This document shows positions 53,956 through 64,000 of a stretch of DNA of 64,000 nt, in pieces. Below the pieces are notes generated by a model. It saw only the letters and a list, made by a program, of their open reading frames with translations, did not search any database and was not told where the DNA came from. Within the stretch, counting starts at the first letter, position 1. The number at the start of each line of letters is the position of its first letter. The position numbers and the translations under genes are program-made. Location: contig ONRD01000002.1 in the NCBI GenBank assembly GCA_900320185.1, positions 62,001 to 126,000 of the forward strand, given 5' to 3'. This DNA comes from an uncultured Bacteroidales bacterium (GTDB lineage: Bacteria; Bacteroidota; Bacteroidia; Bacteroidales; UBA932).

Positions 53956-55146
53956 TCAGTCCTGCTGCGGTGGAGCCGTCCCGCCCCTCCGCCATGCGGC
54001 GTTGACGGCGACGTGTGGCAGGAGCAGCAGCATCATGGCCACCGCCACCACCATGAGCGCAGGGTAGAGGGAGATGGATCCTCCACTGAATATGCGGCCG
54101 GTGAAGTGGTTGAAGGCCGTCTGCCCCGACAGGGCGATGAACATCGCGGCGCTGACCGCCGATCCTGTCTTGGCGCTGAATGCCTCCCCGAGCCGCGAGA
54201 GGACCACCGGGAAGGTGGCACCGCAGCCGAAGCCGATGAAGGTTATGGCCAGGTACGGGACAAAGGAGTTTCCCTTCGCGTAATGCATGAGGATGCAGCC
54301 TGCGAGCGCCACCTCAAGGTAGGTCACCAGCATCCTGAGGTCGCTTGTCCTGGAGGCGAACCATGTCAGCGCCAGCCTTCCTGCAAACATCCCGACCGTG
54401 TACATGGTAAGGCAGAAGGTGGCGGCACTGACAGGGAAACCGTTGGCTACCAGGTAAGGCTGGAGGTAGTTGCACGAGATCCCTTCGAAGCCGCTCTCGA
54501 AAAAGAGGATGAGGGCGAAGAGCAGAAGGACCGGCTTCCCCATGAGCCTGAGGGAGTCGAGGTAGGATACGTTTTCCTGTTGCTTCGCCTTGGGGAAATC
54601 AGTGAGGATGAAGAATATGATGAATGCCAGGGTGACCGCGGCAGCGGCGGCGAGAGGAATCTTGTAGTCCTTGATGAGGGCGCAGGCAACGGTCCAGAGG
54701 AGGGCTCCTATGCAGTAGAATGCGCCAAGGAGGCTCAGCCGGGGGCTGCGTGTCGTGTCGTCGCTGATGTCCGAGACAAGGGCGTTGGTGAGGCCGTTGA
54801 GGATGCCGCCCCCGAGTCCCAGGAGCAGCATGCTGGGGACCAGCAGGGACATGGAAGTGAAGCCGGAGAGTCCGAGCAGCCCTGCGAGCGCGGCGACGGC
54901 CGCCCCGATGGTCATCCATTTGTAGCCGGACTTGTCCACCACGGGCCCGAACAGCAGCGTCCCCGCGAGAAGTCCTATGGACAGGTACTGCGGGAGTGAA
55001 TATGCCTGTGGCACCCTTGCCTTGAGAGGCTCCATTATCGACCCAAGTGCAAGCATCACCACTCCGAACACCGCCATGCCGGCGCAGGCGGCTGCGAATA
55101 CCCTTTTGCCGGAGTAGCTTGCGGTTTCCATTCTTTTGCCAGTCAT
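53956..55146 (-). CDS. MFS transporter, sugar-type
   Basis: A 396-residue major facilitator protein with 12 predicted helices. LLLGLGGGILNGLTNALVSD and FIGFGCGATFPVV resemble the fucose/glucose-galactose (FHS) branch. It probably imports the substrate used by the ROK kinase, SIS protein and creatininase homologue encoded around it. A second ATG lies five codons downstream of the first. The ROK gene precedes it by 21 bases. Confidence 0.85.
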   Translation of the reverse strand: MTGKRMETASYSGKRVFAAACAGMAVFGVVMLALGSIMEPLKARVPQAYSLPQYLSIGLLAGTLLFGPVVDKSGYKWMTIGAAVAALAGLLGLSGFTSMSLLVPSMLLLGLGGGILNGLTNALVSDISDDTTRSPRLSLLGAFYCIGALLWTVACALIKDYKIPLAAAAAVTLAFIIFFILTDFPKAKQQENVSYLDSLRLMGKPVLLLFALILFFESGFEGISCNYLQPYLVANGFPVSAATFCLTMYTVGMFAGRLALTWFASRTSDLRMLVTYLEVALAGCILMHYAKGNSFVPYLAITFIGFGCGATFPVVLSRLGEAFSAKTGSAVSAAMFIALSGQTAFNHFTGRIFSGGSISLYPALMVVAVAMMLLLLPHVAVNAAWRRGGTAPPQQD

Positions 55147-55167
55147 CGTAATACGGTCATATTGAAA

Positions 55168-56163
55168 TCAAAACGCGCCGTCCTGCGGCGATGGCTTCCC
55201 CTTGCCGAGGTCCCTGAGGACCATCCAGGCCGCTCCCATCAAGGCGGCGTCGCCTCCCGAGACGGTGGAGGCGCAGAATTCCACTTCTTCCATGGCTATG
55301 GGCTGCCCCCACTTGAGCGCCTCTTCCCGGATCCTGGGCAGAAGCTGGACGGCCGGACCGAAAACGCCTCCTCCGAAGATGAGTTTCTCAGGATTGAAGA
55401 GGCTGACCAGGTTGGCCGAGGCCATCCCCCAGAGCAGTACGGCCTTGTCGATGATGCGTAAGGCGAGCGGATCCCCTTCGAAGCAGGCGCTGAACACCTC
55501 CCGGGCGGTGATGCTTTCAACCGGGATTGCGGATAGGGGACCGTCGTAGCCTGCGGCGGCCGCCACGGCTTCCCGTGCCCGGGCGCCGATCCCGTTGCCG
55601 GAGGCGTAATATTCAAAGCAGCCGACCCCGTCGTATTTCCTGTCATATGGCGGTTCGAGTGCCATCCAGCCTGTCGCGCCTACGCTGTCGCCCTTCCCGT
55701 GGAGGACATGGCCGTCGATGAGGATGCCGGCTCCGATGCCGGTCCCGACGGCGAGGTAGACGGCATCGTCGCAACCCTTGGCGCAGCCTTGCCAGACCTC
55801 GCCGAGGATGTAGCATGTCCTGTCGCTTTCAATGTGCACGGGGATGCCGCGCCGCTCCTCGGGCAACTGTTCCAGCAGGTTCCGCCTGAGGGGGAAGTCC
55901 ACCCATCCCGGAATGTTCGGAGCCCAGACCGTGCCCTTCTTGGAGTACACTATGCCCGGGACGCATATTCCGATACCTTCAATGCCGTCCCTGGCTGCCG
56001 GATTGTCCCACAGCCCGGTCACCATGGAGCCCAACAGGTCGGACACATCCTTGCCGGAGCGTCCTTCCAGAAGGCGGGTCTCCCAGGCGAGCACGTTGCC
56101 CGAATCCTCGAACAATGCGCCGGCGATCTTGGTCCCGCCCAAGTCTATGCTTATAACTGCCAT
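55168..56163 (-). CDS. ROK-family sugar kinase
   Basis: A 331-residue ROK protein. It has N-terminal DLGGTKIAGALFE, AVGTGIGAGI in the second phosphate motif and the FGGGVFGPAV adenosine region. The usual ROK zinc site CxCGxxGCxE is only partly present (GVGCFEYYASG), with the upstream His and Cys lost. It has no DNA-binding domain, so it is a kinase rather than a repressor. It heads the operon and would phosphorylate a hexose or amino sugar taken up by the MFS protein. Confidence 0.88.
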   Translation of the reverse strand: MAVISIDLGGTKIAGALFEDSGNVLAWETRLLEGRSGKDVSDLLGSMVTGLWDNPAARDGIEGIGICVPGIVYSKKGTVWAPNIPGWVDFPLRRNLLEQLPEERRGIPVHIESDRTCYILGEVWQGCAKGCDDAVYLAVGTGIGAGILIDGHVLHGKGDSVGATGWMALEPPYDRKYDGVGCFEYYASGNGIGARAREAVAAAAGYDGPLSAIPVESITAREVFSACFEGDPLALRIIDKAVLLWGMASANLVSLFNPEKLIFGGGVFGPAVQLLPRIREEALKWGQPIAMEEVEFCASTVSGGDAALMGAAWMVLRDLGKGKPSPQDGAF

Positions 56164-56227
56164 GTCTGGTTATTGTCGGTTGTCTCAGTGTCTGTCATGC
56201 GGCCGCTTCCGCTGAGGCTCCTCCGGC

Positions 56228-57589
56228 CTAGAAGCCGGTGTAATTCCAGGGCGTTATGGCCCGCAGTTCATCCTTGACAGCCTCCGGGACGTCAAGACCG
56301 TCGATGAACCGCTTGATGGTGTCCTCGTCGATGGCCTCCCCGGTCCGGGTCAGCCTCTTCAGGGCTTCGTAGGGGTTGGGGTAGGCTTCACGCCTGAGGA
56401 TGGTCTGGATGGCCTCGGCGACCACCGCCCAGTTGCCATGGAGGTCTTTGTCGATGGCCTTCCGGTTGAGGATCAGCTTGCCGAGTCCCTTCCTGAGGGA
56501 TGCGAACGCGATCATCCCGTGCGCGAGAGGGACCCCGGCGTTCCTCAGCACGGTAGAGTCGGTGAGGTCTCTCTGGAGCCTTGAAATCGGAAGTTTCATC
56601 GAAAGGAAGGTAAGCACCGCGTCGGCCATTCCGAGGTTGCCTTCCGCATTCTCGAAATCGATGGGATTGACCTTGTGCGGCATGGCCGAGGAGCCGACCT
56701 CCCCGGCTACTACCCTCTGGTGGAAATATTCCATGGAGATGTAGGTCCACACGTCCCTGCAGAAGTCGATGAGGATGGTGTTTATCCTTCTGAGGCAGTC
56801 GAAGATCGCCGCCAGGTTGTCGTAGTGGTCTATCTGTGTCGTGGGGAACGACCTGCGGAGTCCGAGCGAAGAGGTGAAAGCGTCGGCGAAAGCCGGCCAG
56901 TCCACCTGGGGGTAAGCCACCTTGTGGGCGTTCATGTTGCCGGTGGCGCCTCCGAACTTCGCGGGATATGACAGGCCGCCCAACTGGCGGAGCTGCTCTT
57001 CCAGCCGGGCCTCGAACACGCGGAATTCCTTTCCCAGGCGCGTGGGGGTCGCAGGCTGGCCGTGTGTCTTGGCGAGCATCGGAACGTCATCCCATTCCCG
57101 GGCAAGGCAGGAGATGGTGGAGAGGATGTCCTTGAGTGCGGGAATATACTCATCCTCAAGCGCTTCCTTGAGCATGAGGGGCTGGGCCGTGTTGTTGATG
57201 TCCTGGGAGGTGAGCCCGAAGTGCACGAACTCCTGCCAGCGGTCGAGTCCCATCTCCCTGAACCGCTCCTTGATGTAGTACTCGACGGCCTTGACGTCGT
57301 GGTTGGTCACTTTCTCGATTTCCTTGACCCTTGCGGCGTCTTCCTCAGTCATGTCCCGGTAGAGGCCTCTGAGGCGGGAATATACCTCCTCTTTCCCCAT
57401 CGAAGTGCCTTCGCCGACATCTTCCAGGCCAGGCAGGGGGATCCCGCACAGCGCGATGAAGTACTCGGTCTCCACCCTGACGCGGTAGCGGATGAGTGCA
57501 TATTCACTGAAATACGGCCTTAACGACGCAGTCTTGGCAGCGTACCTGCCATCAACAGGAGAGACTGCCACAAGTGAGTTGAAATCCAT
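56228..57589 (-). CDS. purB: Adenylosuccinate lyase
   Basis: A 453-residue fumarase/aspartase-superfamily enzyme of the longer PurB type. It begins FNSLVAVSPVDGRY, keeps KTHGQPATPTRLGKE and the signature GSSAMPHKVNP. It acts twice in purine synthesis, on SAICAR and on adenylosuccinate. It follows the FtsB-like gene by nine bases on the minus strand, so they share a transcript. Confidence 0.96.
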   Translation of the reverse strand: MDFNSLVAVSPVDGRYAAKTASLRPYFSEYALIRYRVRVETEYFIALCGIPLPGLEDVGEGTSMGKEEVYSRLRGLYRDMTEEDAARVKEIEKVTNHDVKAVEYYIKERFREMGLDRWQEFVHFGLTSQDINNTAQPLMLKEALEDEYIPALKDILSTISCLAREWDDVPMLAKTHGQPATPTRLGKEFRVFEARLEEQLRQLGGLSYPAKFGGATGNMNAHKVAYPQVDWPAFADAFTSSLGLRRSFPTTQIDHYDNLAAIFDCLRRINTILIDFCRDVWTYISMEYFHQRVVAGEVGSSAMPHKVNPIDFENAEGNLGMADAVLTFLSMKLPISRLQRDLTDSTVLRNAGVPLAHGMIAFASLRKGLGKLILNRKAIDKDLHGNWAVVAEAIQTILRREAYPNPYEALKRLTRTGEAIDEDTIKRFIDGLDVPEAVKDELRAITPWNYTGF

Positions 57590-57598
57590 GACCTGATG

Positions 57599-57925
57599 CT
57601 ATTTTTCCACGAGGAACACATCGTCTCCAGGCTCGGCGAAGCCGAAGTTCTCCCGGGCGAACTGTTCCAGGGAGTCCTTGTCCGAGTTGAGGTTACGGAT
57701 CTGCCGGTCCATGTCGTCGATCTTTGCATTGTACTCCTTGACCTGCCTGTCCAGCCTGCGGATGTCCCTTTCAGCCTTGACCCATCGTACGATGTTGTTC
57801 TGGTTGACGAAGCCGACCAGGACCAGGAAAAGGAGGGTTGCGAATATGGCATAACGTGCGAAGGAGCGTTTCTCAGCGTCCTTGCCGTCCTTGCTTCTGT
57901 CCCATAGGTCCCTGAACTTTCCCAT
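57599..57925 (-). CDS. FtsB/DivIC-like septum formation initiator
   Basis: A 108-residue bitopic membrane protein: a basic cytosolic N-terminus, one helix (about 23-43), a coiled coil rich in Asp/Gln/Arg/Leu, then ENFGFAEPGDDVFLVE, as in the FtsB/DivIC family. It works in the FtsQLB divisome subcomplex. The frame is open to 57946, but the -7 box at 57944-57951 overlaps that codon, so I use the ATG at 57925. Confidence 0.85.
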   Translation of the reverse strand: MGKFRDLWDRSKDGKDAEKRSFARYAIFATLLFLVLVGFVNQNNIVRWVKAERDIRRLDRQVKEYNAKIDDMDRQIRNLNSDKDSLEQFARENFGFAEPGDDVFLVEK

Positions 57926-57943
57926 CCTGATAGGTTGTTTATG

Positions 57944-57951
57944 CAAAAATA
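57944..57951 (-). promoter_or_regulatory. -7 box for ftsB-purB, abutting the divergent promoter
   Basis: TATTTTTG on the minus strand. The matching plus-strand box TATTTTTG begins two bases away, so the pair forms a perfect inverted repeat with AC between. Confidence 0.6.
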
Positions 57952-57953
57952 AC

Positions 57954-57961
57954 TATTTTTG
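57954..57961 (+). promoter_or_regulatory. -7 box for the nucleotidyltransferase operon, divergent
   Basis: TATTTTTG on the plus strand, 45 bases upstream of the ATG at 58007. It cannot be occupied together with the box at 57944-57951 by two polymerases. Confidence 0.55.
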
Positions 57962-58006
57962 TAGAAGAAAACCGCATTTTGGAAACATTAAATAATCATT
58001 TTTGAC

Positions 58007-58945
58007 ATGAAACCTACATTATTGGTGCTTGCAGCCGGTATGGGCAGCCGCTACGGCGGTCTCAAGCAGATGGACGGCCTCGGCCCCAGCGGCGAGACCA
58101 TCATCGACTATTCGATCTACGACGCCGTGGCAGCGGGATTCGGTAAGGTGGTCTACATCGTAAGGCAGTACTTCCTGGACCAGTTCAAGGAGACCGTGCG
58201 CAACAAATATTCAGGGATTGCCTGTCCCGACGGGACTCCGCTCGAGTTCGACTTCGTCGTGCAGGAGCTTGACAAGATCCCTTCCCGGTTCGCCCTGAAC
58301 CCGGAGAGGCAGAAACCCTGGGGAACCGCCCATGCGGTCCTGATGGCTAAGGATGTCATAAAGGAGCCTTTCGCCGTGATCAACGGAGACGACTACTACG
58401 GCAAGGAGTCCTTCTCCATCCTCGCCGACTGGCTCCGTGCCCATGAGGACTCCAAGGGGGTCTGCAGCATCGTCGGCTTCCAGCTGGACAACACCCTCTC
58501 CGAGTACGGGAAAGTCTCCCGCGGAATATGCTACTATGACGGGACCAGGCACCTGACCGGAGTCGCCGAGCACCAGAACGTCGGCAAGGAGGAGGACGGC
58601 AAGGTCTACGGAGACAACACCGTCACCGGCGACGTCCATGTGGAACTCGACGCCAAGGCTCTCTGCTCGATGAACATGTGGGGCTTCACCCCGGACTACT
58701 TCGACCTCAGCGCCGAGGTGTTCGAAAAGTTCCTCGAGGAGAACGCTGGTGAACTCAAGAAAGAGTTCTACATCCCTTATGCCGTCGATGTGATGATGAA
58801 GGAAGGCACATGCCGGTGCGAGGTGCTGACCACGGCTTCCCGCTGGTTCGGAGTGACCTACAAGGAGGACCGCCCCAGCGTGGTAGCCAAGTTCCAGGAA
58901 CTCGTGGACAAGGGAGTCTATCCTACTCCTCTGTGGAAGAGGTAG
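58007..58945 (+). CDS. Sugar-phosphate nucleotidyltransferase
   Basis: A 312-residue GT-A-like nucleotidyltransferase. The NTP-binding signature is LVLAAGMGSRYGGLKQMD near the N-terminus, followed by FAVINGDDYYG (metal Asp). This resembles glucose-1-phosphate uridylyl/thymidylyl transferases, but the nucleotide and sugar cannot be fixed by eye. It would make an activated sugar for envelope or polysaccharide synthesis. The CPBP protease gene starts seven bases later. Confidence 0.82.
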   Translation: MKPTLLVLAAGMGSRYGGLKQMDGLGPSGETIIDYSIYDAVAAGFGKVVYIVRQYFLDQFKETVRNKYSGIACPDGTPLEFDFVVQELDKIPSRFALNPERQKPWGTAHAVLMAKDVIKEPFAVINGDDYYGKESFSILADWLRAHEDSKGVCSIVGFQLDNTLSEYGKVSRGICYYDGTRHLTGVAEHQNVGKEEDGKVYGDNTVTGDVHVELDAKALCSMNMWGFTPDYFDLSAEVFEKFLEENAGELKKEFYIPYAVDVMMKEGTCRCEVLTTASRWFGVTYKEDRPSVVAKFQELVDKGVYPTPLWKR

Positions 58946-58952
58946 TACGGCC

Positions 58953-59906
58953 ATGGGTTTCTTCAGTCACAGGAAGGTCGAGAAGAATTACGACCTGCTT
59001 TCCGCCTGCTCCTGGTACACCCCGGGAGTCGGCGGTTTGTTCGCGGTCCTTGGCTTTTTCCTCGTTGGGGTCCTTCTCGGGAGCATCGTGACAGTCGGCC
59101 TCCTGCTCTTCATGGATGTGGAGTACACCCAGCTGGTCGCCTATCCCTTGATGTTTGTCCCGGTTTTCATTTTCGTGAGGTTCAAAAGCCTGTCGAACAG
59201 CACTTTCGACCGGGGATACAGTTTGGACAGCAGCCACTTCGGCCATTTGGGAGGAGGCGGTGCCGCCCTGGCTGCATTCTTCGCGGCCCTGGCGGCCATT
59301 GTGGTACTCGAGGGACTGTCCTCCCTGCTCCCGCCGATGCCTGACAGTCTCAAGGAATCAATGGACATCCTGACGGGCGGCCCGTTGTGGCTCAGCCTGC
59401 TCCTTACCGCGGTGATGGCGCCCCTGTGCGAGGAATGGCTCTGCAGGGGAGTCGTCCTCAGGGGACTTCTCAACTACAAAGGCACAGACCCTTTCGCTCC
59501 CCAGGAGCCTCGCGGGATGAATCCGGCGCTTGCCATATTCATCCAGGCAGTTTTCTTCGCCGCGATCCACATGAACCTCTGGCAGGGCCTCTCGGCTTTC
59601 CTGATAGGCTGCCTGATGGGTTATGTCTACTACAGGACCGGTTCGCTGAAGCTGACCATTCTGATCCATTGCACGAACAACGCCTTGACCGTCCTCCTGA
59701 CGCATTTCGGGGGTGAGAAGGTGCAGGAGGCGGATTCCCTGGTGGACCTGCTTCCCGGATGGGAATATGCCATTATGCTGGTTGTCAGCCTGGCCATCCT
59801 GGCCGCAGTGTACGCCCAGCTCCGCAGGATCCCCCTGCAGGATCCTCAGGGCAACTGCGACGTCATCCCTGCGGTTGACGAGACCGACGGGCAGGGTCTT
59901 TCATGA
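58953..59906 (+). CDS. CPBP-family intramembrane metalloprotease
   Basis: A 317-residue polytopic membrane protein. The CPBP (Abi) motifs are CEEWLCRG (Glu-Glu then Arg) and FFAAIHMN, plus the third-motif His region LTILIHCTNNAL. It is related to prenyl-protease-like Rce1 enzymes, and bacterial members process peptides or act in immunity to bacteriocins. It overlaps the next gene by four bases. Confidence 0.87.
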   Translation: MGFFSHRKVEKNYDLLSACSWYTPGVGGLFAVLGFFLVGVLLGSIVTVGLLLFMDVEYTQLVAYPLMFVPVFIFVRFKSLSNSTFDRGYSLDSSHFGHLGGGGAALAAFFAALAAIVVLEGLSSLLPPMPDSLKESMDILTGGPLWLSLLLTAVMAPLCEEWLCRGVVLRGLLNYKGTDPFAPQEPRGMNPALAIFIQAVFFAAIHMNLWQGLSAFLIGCLMGYVYYRTGSLKLTILIHCTNNALTVLLTHFGGEKVQEADSLVDLLPGWEYAIMLVVSLAILAAVYAQLRRIPLQDPQGNCDVIPAVDETDGQGLS

Positions 59907-60481
59907 CGGCTTCGAGCAAAATCCTGGATGATCCGGAGTTCGGCCCGGTCGTGCTTCGCAAGCATGCCCGGGCCCGCCGGATTACCCTGCGCCTTTCCTC
60001 TGACGGGCGTGTCCGCATCTCGCTCCCTTTCCGTACGTCTTACATTGAAGCCGTTGCATTCTTCTCCCGAAACCGGGAATGGATCCGGAAGGCCCTTGCC
60101 AGGCAGCAGGCGAGGCGGGAAGCCGCTGGGCCCGCTCCGGCTCCTCCTTCCGGGGAAGACATCCAACGGCTCCGTGCCCTGGCGAAGGAGACTCTTCCGG
60201 CCCGCCTCCGGGAGCTGGCCCTCCTGCATGGGTTCAGCTATAATGCGGTACGCATCAAGCGCAACAAATCGAACTGGGGCAGTTGCTCCCGCAAGGGAAA
60301 CATCAACCTGAACCTTTCCCTCGTCCTTTTGCCGGAAGAACTGCGCGACTATGTGCTCCTCCACGAGCTCTGCCATCTTCGCCATCCGGACCATTCTCCG
60401 GCCTTCCATGCCCTGCTGGAAGAGTTGTGTCCAGGGCATCTGGCCCTCCAGCGGGCGCTGCGCCGATACAGGCCGGTCTGA
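59903..60481 (+). CDS. YgjP-like zinc metallopeptidase (M48/DUF45)
   Basis: A 192-residue protein with the HExxH motif HELCHLRHPDHS and a downstream Glu. It also has VRIKRNKSNWGSCSRKGN, characteristic of YgjP/DUF45 metallohydrolases. The function is unclear. The start is coupled to the CPBP gene by an ATGA overlap. Confidence 0.85.
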   Translation: MTASSKILDDPEFGPVVLRKHARARRITLRLSSDGRVRISLPFRTSYIEAVAFFSRNREWIRKALARQQARREAAGPAPAPPSGEDIQRLRALAKETLPARLRELALLHGFSYNAVRIKRNKSNWGSCSRKGNINLNLSLVLLPEELRDYVLLHELCHLRHPDHSPAFHALLEELCPGHLALQRALRRYRPV

Positions 60482-60527
60482 CCGTCCCAGCCGTCACTTT
60501 GGGGGCGAAGCAGAAATGCAAAATATT

Positions 60528-60558
60528 TTTGATTCTCTGAAATTTATGCCTATCTTTG
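60528..60558 (+). promoter_or_regulatory. Consensus promoter of rpsO
   Basis: TTTG at 60528-60531 and TATCTTTG at 60551-60558, spacing 19. About 55 bases of leader follow, containing a T-rich run (60593-60599) that could attenuate transcription. Confidence 0.75.
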
Positions 60559-60621
60559 CACGCTTTTCGCGTTGGGCGGAAAGTCTGAGGTTTTTTTATT
60601 ATCACAAAATTTTTTGCGAAA

Positions 60622-60897
60622 ATGGCAGAGTATTTACAAGCCGACAAGAAGCAGGAGATTTTCGCGAAGTACGGGAAGTCTAATACGGACACCGGCTCTC
60701 CAGAGAGTCAAGTTGCTTTATTTTCCTACCGTATCAATCACCTCACCGAGCATGTGAAGAAGAACAAGAAGGACGTCGTCACGCGTCGTTCCCTTCTCCG
60801 TCTCGTGGGTAAAAGGCGTCAGGTCCTGGATTACCTCCAGAAAACCGACATCGAGAGATACAGAAAAATCATCAAGGAGCTCGGTCTCCGTCGATAA
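60622..60897 (+). CDS. rpsO: 30S ribosomal protein S15
   Basis: A 91-residue S15 protein with [20 protein letters not shown] and [14 protein letters not shown], both typical. It binds 16S rRNA helices 20-22 early in small-subunit assembly. It has its own promoter and a strong terminator. The order rpsO-pnp is ancient and widespread. Confidence 0.97.
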   Translation: MAEYLQADKKQEIFAKYGKSNTDTGSPESQVALFSYRINHLTEHVKKNKKDVVTRRSLLRLVGKRRQVLDYLQKTDIERYRKIIKELGLRR

Positions 60898-60916
60898 GCA
60901 TACGATAGGAATCGAC

Positions 60917-60958
60917 AAAGGGATTGGTCCGCAGGTGCGGCCCATCCCTTTATTTTTT
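60917..60958 (+). terminator. Rho-independent terminator of rpsO
   Basis: Arms AAAGGGAT/ATCCCTTT with an inner CCGC/GCGG stem and an AGGT loop, then ATTTTTT. It lies between rpsO and pnp, so pnp expression may depend on read-through. Confidence 0.85.
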
Positions 60959-60984
60959 GAAATCAAGCGGTTAAAAGCAGTTAA

Positions 60985-63357
<2,373 letters not shown>

Positions 63358-63384
63358 CGGATCGTCTCCGAATCTATAGCAAAG

Positions 63385-63425
63385 AGGGCGGCTGATAAGT
63401 GATTATCGGCCGCCTTCAGCTTTTC
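63385..63425 (+). terminator. Terminator of pnp
   Basis: Arms GGCGGC/GCCGCC and GATAA/TTATC with a GTGA loop, then a CAGC and TTTTCC run. The T tract is weak, but the hairpin sits 30 bases past the stop in the convergent gap with folP. Confidence 0.6.
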
Positions 63426-63470
63426 CGTCTCCTCGCAGGCGGGGCTGTATTAAAATGGGAATGACCTCTT

Positions 63471-64000
63471 TCAGTCCTCCGCTTTCCCATGGCCTGTGTC
63501 CCGGGAGGATGGGCTGGAGTATAGCAGGAACAGCTTTACTGTCCTGAGTGTCTGGGCTATGTCGTGGACCCTCAGGATCGTAGCTCCGCCTTCAAGGGCG
63601 GCGAAGTTCGCGGCCTGGGTCGGCGCAAGGGCTTCTTCCGGGGTGAGGCCGAGCGGTTTGTAGATGAAACTTTTCCTGGAGAGTCCGGCCATTATCGGCC
63701 TGCGGAATTCCCGGAGGAGGGACATCTCCCTGAGGAGCTGCCAGTTCTGTTCCACGGTCTTGGCGAAACCGAAGCCGGGGTCGAGTATCCAGTCTTCAAT
63801 CCCATACTCAGAGGCTGTCCTGCTGAAATCCTCGAAGAAGGACCTGACGTCCCGGGTGACATCGTCATAGACTGCAAGGTCCTGCATCGTCTTGGGAGTG
63901 CCCTTCGTGTGCATGGCGATGTAGGGGAGTCCGAGGCTTGAGACGGTCTCCCACATCGCGGGGCAGCCTCCGCTGACGTCGTTCACCATGAAGGGGCCCG
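63471..64000 (-). CDS. folP: Dihydropteroate synthase (N-terminal part beyond window)
   Basis: The frame is open to the window edge, giving about 176 residues of the C-terminal part. Diagnostic segments are VNDVSGG, AMHTKGTPKTMQ, DPGFGFAKT and GLSRKSF. It joins 4-aminobenzoate to a pterin pyrophosphate in folate synthesis. The start is outside the window; the in-window ATG at 63989 lies within the conserved NDVSGG region and is not the start. Confidence 0.95.
   Translation of the reverse strand, partial: GPFMVNDVSGGCPAMWETVSSLGLPYIAMHTKGTPKTMQDLAVYDDVTRDVRSFFEDFSRTASEYGIEDWILDPGFGFAKTVEQNWQLLREMSLLREFRRPIMAGLSRKSFIYKPLGLTPEEALAPTQAANFAALEGGATILRVHDIAQTLRTVKLFLLYSSPSSRDTGHGKAED

Overview
The window is a gene-dense, high-GC chromosomal segment from a member of the Bacteroidetes, most likely an uncultured gut-type Bacteroidales. 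Three things point there. Promoters carry the phylum-typical -7 box TAnnTTTG, often with a TTTG-like -33 box about 19-20 bases upstream. The families include a bat (aerotolerance) operon, DUF3822, the LemA/DUF2207 pair and an ECF sigma/'sensor' module. Coding is standard with ATGA or TGATG overlaps between operon members. I see no phage, insertion sequence, CRISPR array or rRNA. The only RNA gene is a tRNA-Pro(UGG).

Layout. 1-5449: batA (cut by the window edge), batB, batC and a fused batD-batE. 5468-12390: a TGS-fused nucleoside kinase, comM, then a minus-strand TPR/EnvC-like/tsaE operon. 12494-12852: a hairpin-rich repeat array and the mdh terminator. 12879-18663: mdh, a phosphopantetheinyl transferase, LemA/DUF2207, tRNA-Pro, lolD and trmN6. 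18738-20211: ECF sigma factor, membrane regulator and periplasmic sensor. 20484-27252: lepA, a glycosyltransferase-like gene, fucI-fucP and a short comEC. 27332-35501: ackA with a Ptb-type acyltransferase, a serine hydrolase, a CMP-kinase-like gene, a MATE exporter, two FKBP-type lipoproteins and a DHH phosphoesterase. 35621-39324: membrane protein, DUF3822, rsmD, then a HerA-like ATPase whose 3' end runs through a second copy of the repeat array. 39498-52280: carbohydrate metabolism (GH2, a five-gene sugar-acid operon, GH29 fucosidase, two secreted TIM-barrel-like lipoproteins, one frameshifted). 52346-56163: a minus-strand ROK kinase/MFS/SIS/creatininase cassette. 56228-64000: purB, ftsB-like, a nucleotidyltransferase, CPBP protease, YgjP-like peptidase, rpsO, pnp and the edge-truncated folP.

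The most interesting system is the operon at 41480-47324: PfkB kinase, LarA-like nickel hydroxyacid epimerase with all four key residues kept, 6-phosphogluconate dehydrogenase, a UxaE-like keto-uronate epimerase and an SDR of the fructuronate-reductase kind. Read together they suggest a redox-neutral route from tagaturonate/fructuronate through mannonate and gluconate to 6-phosphogluconate and ribulose-5-phosphate, bypassing the usual KDG/KDPG steps. A perfect 14-bp LacI-type palindrome overlaps its promoter. This pathway is inference, not demonstrated.

The second notable item is a family of roughly 100-bp repeat units in two arrays (12494-12724 and 37431-37736). They share conserved blocks around hairpins whose sequence differs but whose pairing is kept. 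One array has added about 132 codons to the HerA-like gene.
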